Shown piece after piece: positions 61,791 through 64,000 of a DNA stretch of 64,000 nt. Positions within the stretch are counted from its first letter, which is position 1. Each line of letters begins with the position of its first letter. The DNA comes from Porphyra umbilicalis (lineage: Eukaryota; Rhodophyta; Bangiophyceae; Bangiales; Bangiaceae): NCBI GenBank assembly GCA_002049455.2, contig KV918907.1, forward strand, positions 62,001 to 126,000. Reading direction: 5' to 3'. The notes beneath the pieces were generated by a model. That model was not told where the DNA came from. It did no database searches and worked only from the letters and a program-made list of their open reading frames with translations. Made by a program: the position numbers and the translations under genes.

Positions 61791-63265
61791 GCACCAACTC
61801 GTTGTGTCGTGACCAGCCTCCACGCCGTCCGTGTGCCGGTGACAAGTGGGGTATCTATTGAAGGGCCCATTCTCAATAGAGACGCTCTGGCGCTCTCTCA
61901 TTTGTCCACCAGATCACCGACGAAGTGGGCAGTGCCTCCCAGACTCTCGCGCCATTAAGGGCGCAGAGCCGTAGGAACTATCGAGGCAATAATTTGCCGG
62001 CCTGTGCGATAGTGCCCACCACGTGTGAACGCGGAAGACCTTCTTGAGCCATGTCTGCAATGGACCTGCCGCGAACGCCGAAGTCTGGCGCGGCGTCGGC
62101 TTTCCTCAAACCGTTGTTTCAGAAATCTCAAGATCCTCTCGAGAGGGTCCCCCAAGCCCGCTGGGCGTCTCCTGGAATCGTTGATTGGTCACGTTTAAAG
62201 GATTTTCTAAAGCGCATGTCCAAAATCAAGAGCGTCGCATTGCGAAAGAGGCGCATGTCACACGTCGAGGGCACCTTTGATCCCGCCGGAGTGCTAGGTT
62301 TTGCGAGGAACGACTTCACATCCGTATTCTCGCCCGTATGTGGCCAAAAATACGTGTTCTGACAACCCCTGGTAGCAACTCGCAAAGCGGACGTCAAGAT
62401 CGGCGACGACGTCCACACGACCAACCACGGTCGGCAAAACAAGCTGCAAAGCAAGGCCATTGGACCCTTCGTGTTCGTGGACGCGGATGCGGATGCATCC
62501 GCATTCGTCATTGACATTGACAGGGAGAAAGAAAGCGTCAGCAGTGATCATGTCGCCCGAGCTCCTCTTCCAGTGACAACGGACACGGTCCTTCGCGCCC
62601 TGCTAGATGGTTGAGACCAACGCAAGCCACCCCCGGCATCCGCCGACGAGTACTTGATCGACAAACTCCTACACTTACGCAAGACAAGTAAAATCTACTG
62701 TGCGAAGGTGCGCTGGTTCGACTACAGGTCGAATGATGATACCTGGGAGCCTCTGCAAAACCTCCCCCACAACATGGTTGTGCGCTTTCTTAGATAGAAG
62801 AAGAAGCATGTACCGGAGTATGATTGGCGAACGCCTACATGGAGAAGTCGCCGACAAGCCGGGCTCACCGCCGTGGCCAGTTTCGTGATGGACCCCACGT
62901 GGATACCCACTGTGCAACATGTCCATGTCACCGGTGACGGAGTTATCCATGCCAATGTCTCATTGGCGGACTTAAGTACCAGCGCCGCAATTAAGGCACA
63001 GGTTTCTGTCGCGTGGCTTAATTCGACCCTGCCCTCCATGACGCGCAATTTTGCGCATGACCCCCAACTTTCTTTGCGGCATTTCCCTCGGCTGAGCCAT
63101 GAGTACGGCCCGTACACAGATGGGTCGCCAAAATCCGCGCAAGCGACACTGATCGGAAGCGATCTCTCTGTGCTAGTGCTCCACAACGGGTTTCTTGTAT
63201 CCCCGGTACAGCACTTGCACACGATCTTAGACGCCTGGTGACAACCACAGAGGAAGCAACCGTGG

Positions 63266-64000
63266 ATATTACGCAACGGACCAACACCAGTTGATATGCT
63301 ACCGCTATACGCGCCTGTTTCGAGTACCAAGTGATTGTATCATCAGATGCGAATGATAAGACTCCCACACCATGGGCCATGCTGGCCTGCCCCTTTATTC
63401 ATTGCTATGATCAGTAACAGGAAACTGCGAAGTGGACACCAACTTGTCAAACGCCAAACACCAACAACATGAAGAAAAACCAACACAGTAGAGGCCCAAG
63501 CCCCACGACATGAACACACCCTCCCGCCATGGTCAACCGAGCGAGTCACTCCGCAGTGAACCCTACTCCTCCTCCTTGTCGCTGCAACGCGAGTCGCGAC
63601 GGCAATTATGACGCGAGCCAACGTTGGCCCCCGTCTCTTGGGAGAGGCAACGCGCCCGCGTGTTACGCGCCGACGGTGTAACCCCACCCGGAGGCGCCCC
63701 GTCCGCATGAGCGCGACGCCCCAGAATGCTCTGAGCGCTCAAGCGCGTCGGCGCGATCGCCTTCTGTGGCTGAACAGCCCACAGGTGCTGAGCAAAGCGC
63801 TCGTAATTGCCGTACTTAACAGCGCGGCGCAAACAGGTGACTTGTTAAACCCATGCATGCGCCACCGGAGACGGAGGAGCCCAACGAGGCGCACGAAGGC
63901 ACACGTCGCGCACGCGCGCCGACCCAGACATGGCAACCGCCTCGGAGGGAGACGCGCGCGTCGGCCAAGTGGCCTCAATTGCACGCCCCAGCAAGGCCGA
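63266..64000. other. Right flank, no recognised gene; one minus frame
   Basis: A minus frame at 63832-63563 (89 codons; KYGNYERFAQHLWAVQPQ ... SRHNCRRDSRCSDKEEE) has more natural composition than most others. It could be the end of a gene or of a retroelement gag entering from the right, but no domain is recognised and the window ends before its start is clear. Confidence 0.3.

Larger units (their letters stand above)
57854..62371. mobile_element. hAT-like element, 4,518 bp, with perfect 8-bp target duplication
   Basis: Starts CAGGGGTTGTCAGAAAACAT and ends with the inverted counterpart (ACGTGTTCTGACAACCCCTG). Flanked by GTAGCAAC at 57846-57853 and 62372-62379. It interrupts the gypsy A relic, whose sequence resumes immediately. 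The first 12 bases equal those of the 745-bp element at 16531, so the two share end recognition. No hAT transposase is recognisable inside; the interior is filled with nested inverted-repeat structures and G-rich tracts (60260-60430). A 103-codon plus frame at 62051-62362 near the right end has no known domain. Confidence 0.9.
56560..63265 (+). mobile_element. Ty3/gypsy relic, family A copy 2, split by a hAT-like element
   Basis: Starts within RNase H (NALSWIYSTTDSSGR) and carries the family A zinc region, integrase core blocks and, after the 4.5-kb insertion at 57854-62371, the integrase C-terminal and chromodomain-like region (VRWFDYRSNDDTWEPL). DNA similarity to copy 1 continues to about 63265 (AACCACAGAGGAAGCAACC). 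The 5' half is missing at nearly the same place as in copy 1. Fossil with many breaks; clearly older or less constrained than copy 1. Confidence 0.9.

Noticed and set aside
1-64000. CRISPR array
   Set aside because: No regularly spaced direct repeats with unique spacers; tandem arrays here are contiguous and the organism is eukaryotic.
1-64000. tRNA or rRNA genes
   Set aside because: No cloverleaf or rRNA core was recognised by eye. A covariance-model scan would be needed to exclude tRNAs.

Overview
The window reads as nuclear DNA of a eukaryote, GC-rich and very repeat-rich, with almost no single-copy coding sequence. Evidence: Ty1/copia and Ty3/gypsy relics, piggyBac-, Tc1/IS630- and PIF/Harbinger-type transposases, hAT-like 8-bp target duplications, and no operons or bacterial signals. 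The one long intact gene (40188-43838) is intronless and encodes an NB-ARC (STAND) NTPase followed by 46-residue TPRs of a kind best known from cyanobacteria. Intronless genes and NB-ARC-TPR proteins fit an alga (red alga or stramenopile) better than a plant or animal. This is inference, and the species is not identified.

Layout. 1-237 is the 3' end of a copia pol, followed by two tandem-repeat arrays (373-444 and about 475-1005). 1465-3789 (minus) is a gypsy relic, family A (RNase H, integrase, chromodomain). 4940-7251 and 31151-36925 carry two parts of a second gypsy relic, family B. They are separated by a 23.8-kb insertion (7252-31013) with inverted ends starting TACAGT and a TA target. 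That insertion holds a Tc1/IS630-like transposase (19870-20877), a poorly characterised transposase-like gene (about 22115-24935) of which one part was copied into a near-perfect 985-bp inverted duplication (24039-25023 and 25341-26325), a hAT-like non-autonomous element (16531-17275), a helicase-like fragment and a palindromic MITE. The 3' part of family B is itself interrupted by a piggyBac-like element (33236-36752) whose target duplication looks like CTAG instead of TTAA.

36.9-39.6 kb is a cluster of small TIR elements, several with readable target duplications. 40.2-43.8 kb is the STAND/TPR gene. 44.7-45.7 kb is GC-rich low-complexity sequence. 46.1-47.7 kb (minus) is a second Tc1/IS630-like transposase. 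50.2-54.8 kb is a PIF/Harbinger-like module: transposase on plus and a Myb/SANT-like partner on minus, convergent. 56.56-63.27 kb is a second family A gypsy relic, split by a 4,518-bp hAT-like element with a perfect 8-bp duplication (GTAGCAAC). That element holds further nested long inverted repeats.

The window is thus a nested-transposon archive with one strong host-type gene. Many frames are interrupted next to long C or G runs, so some apparent frame changes may be sequencing artefacts.
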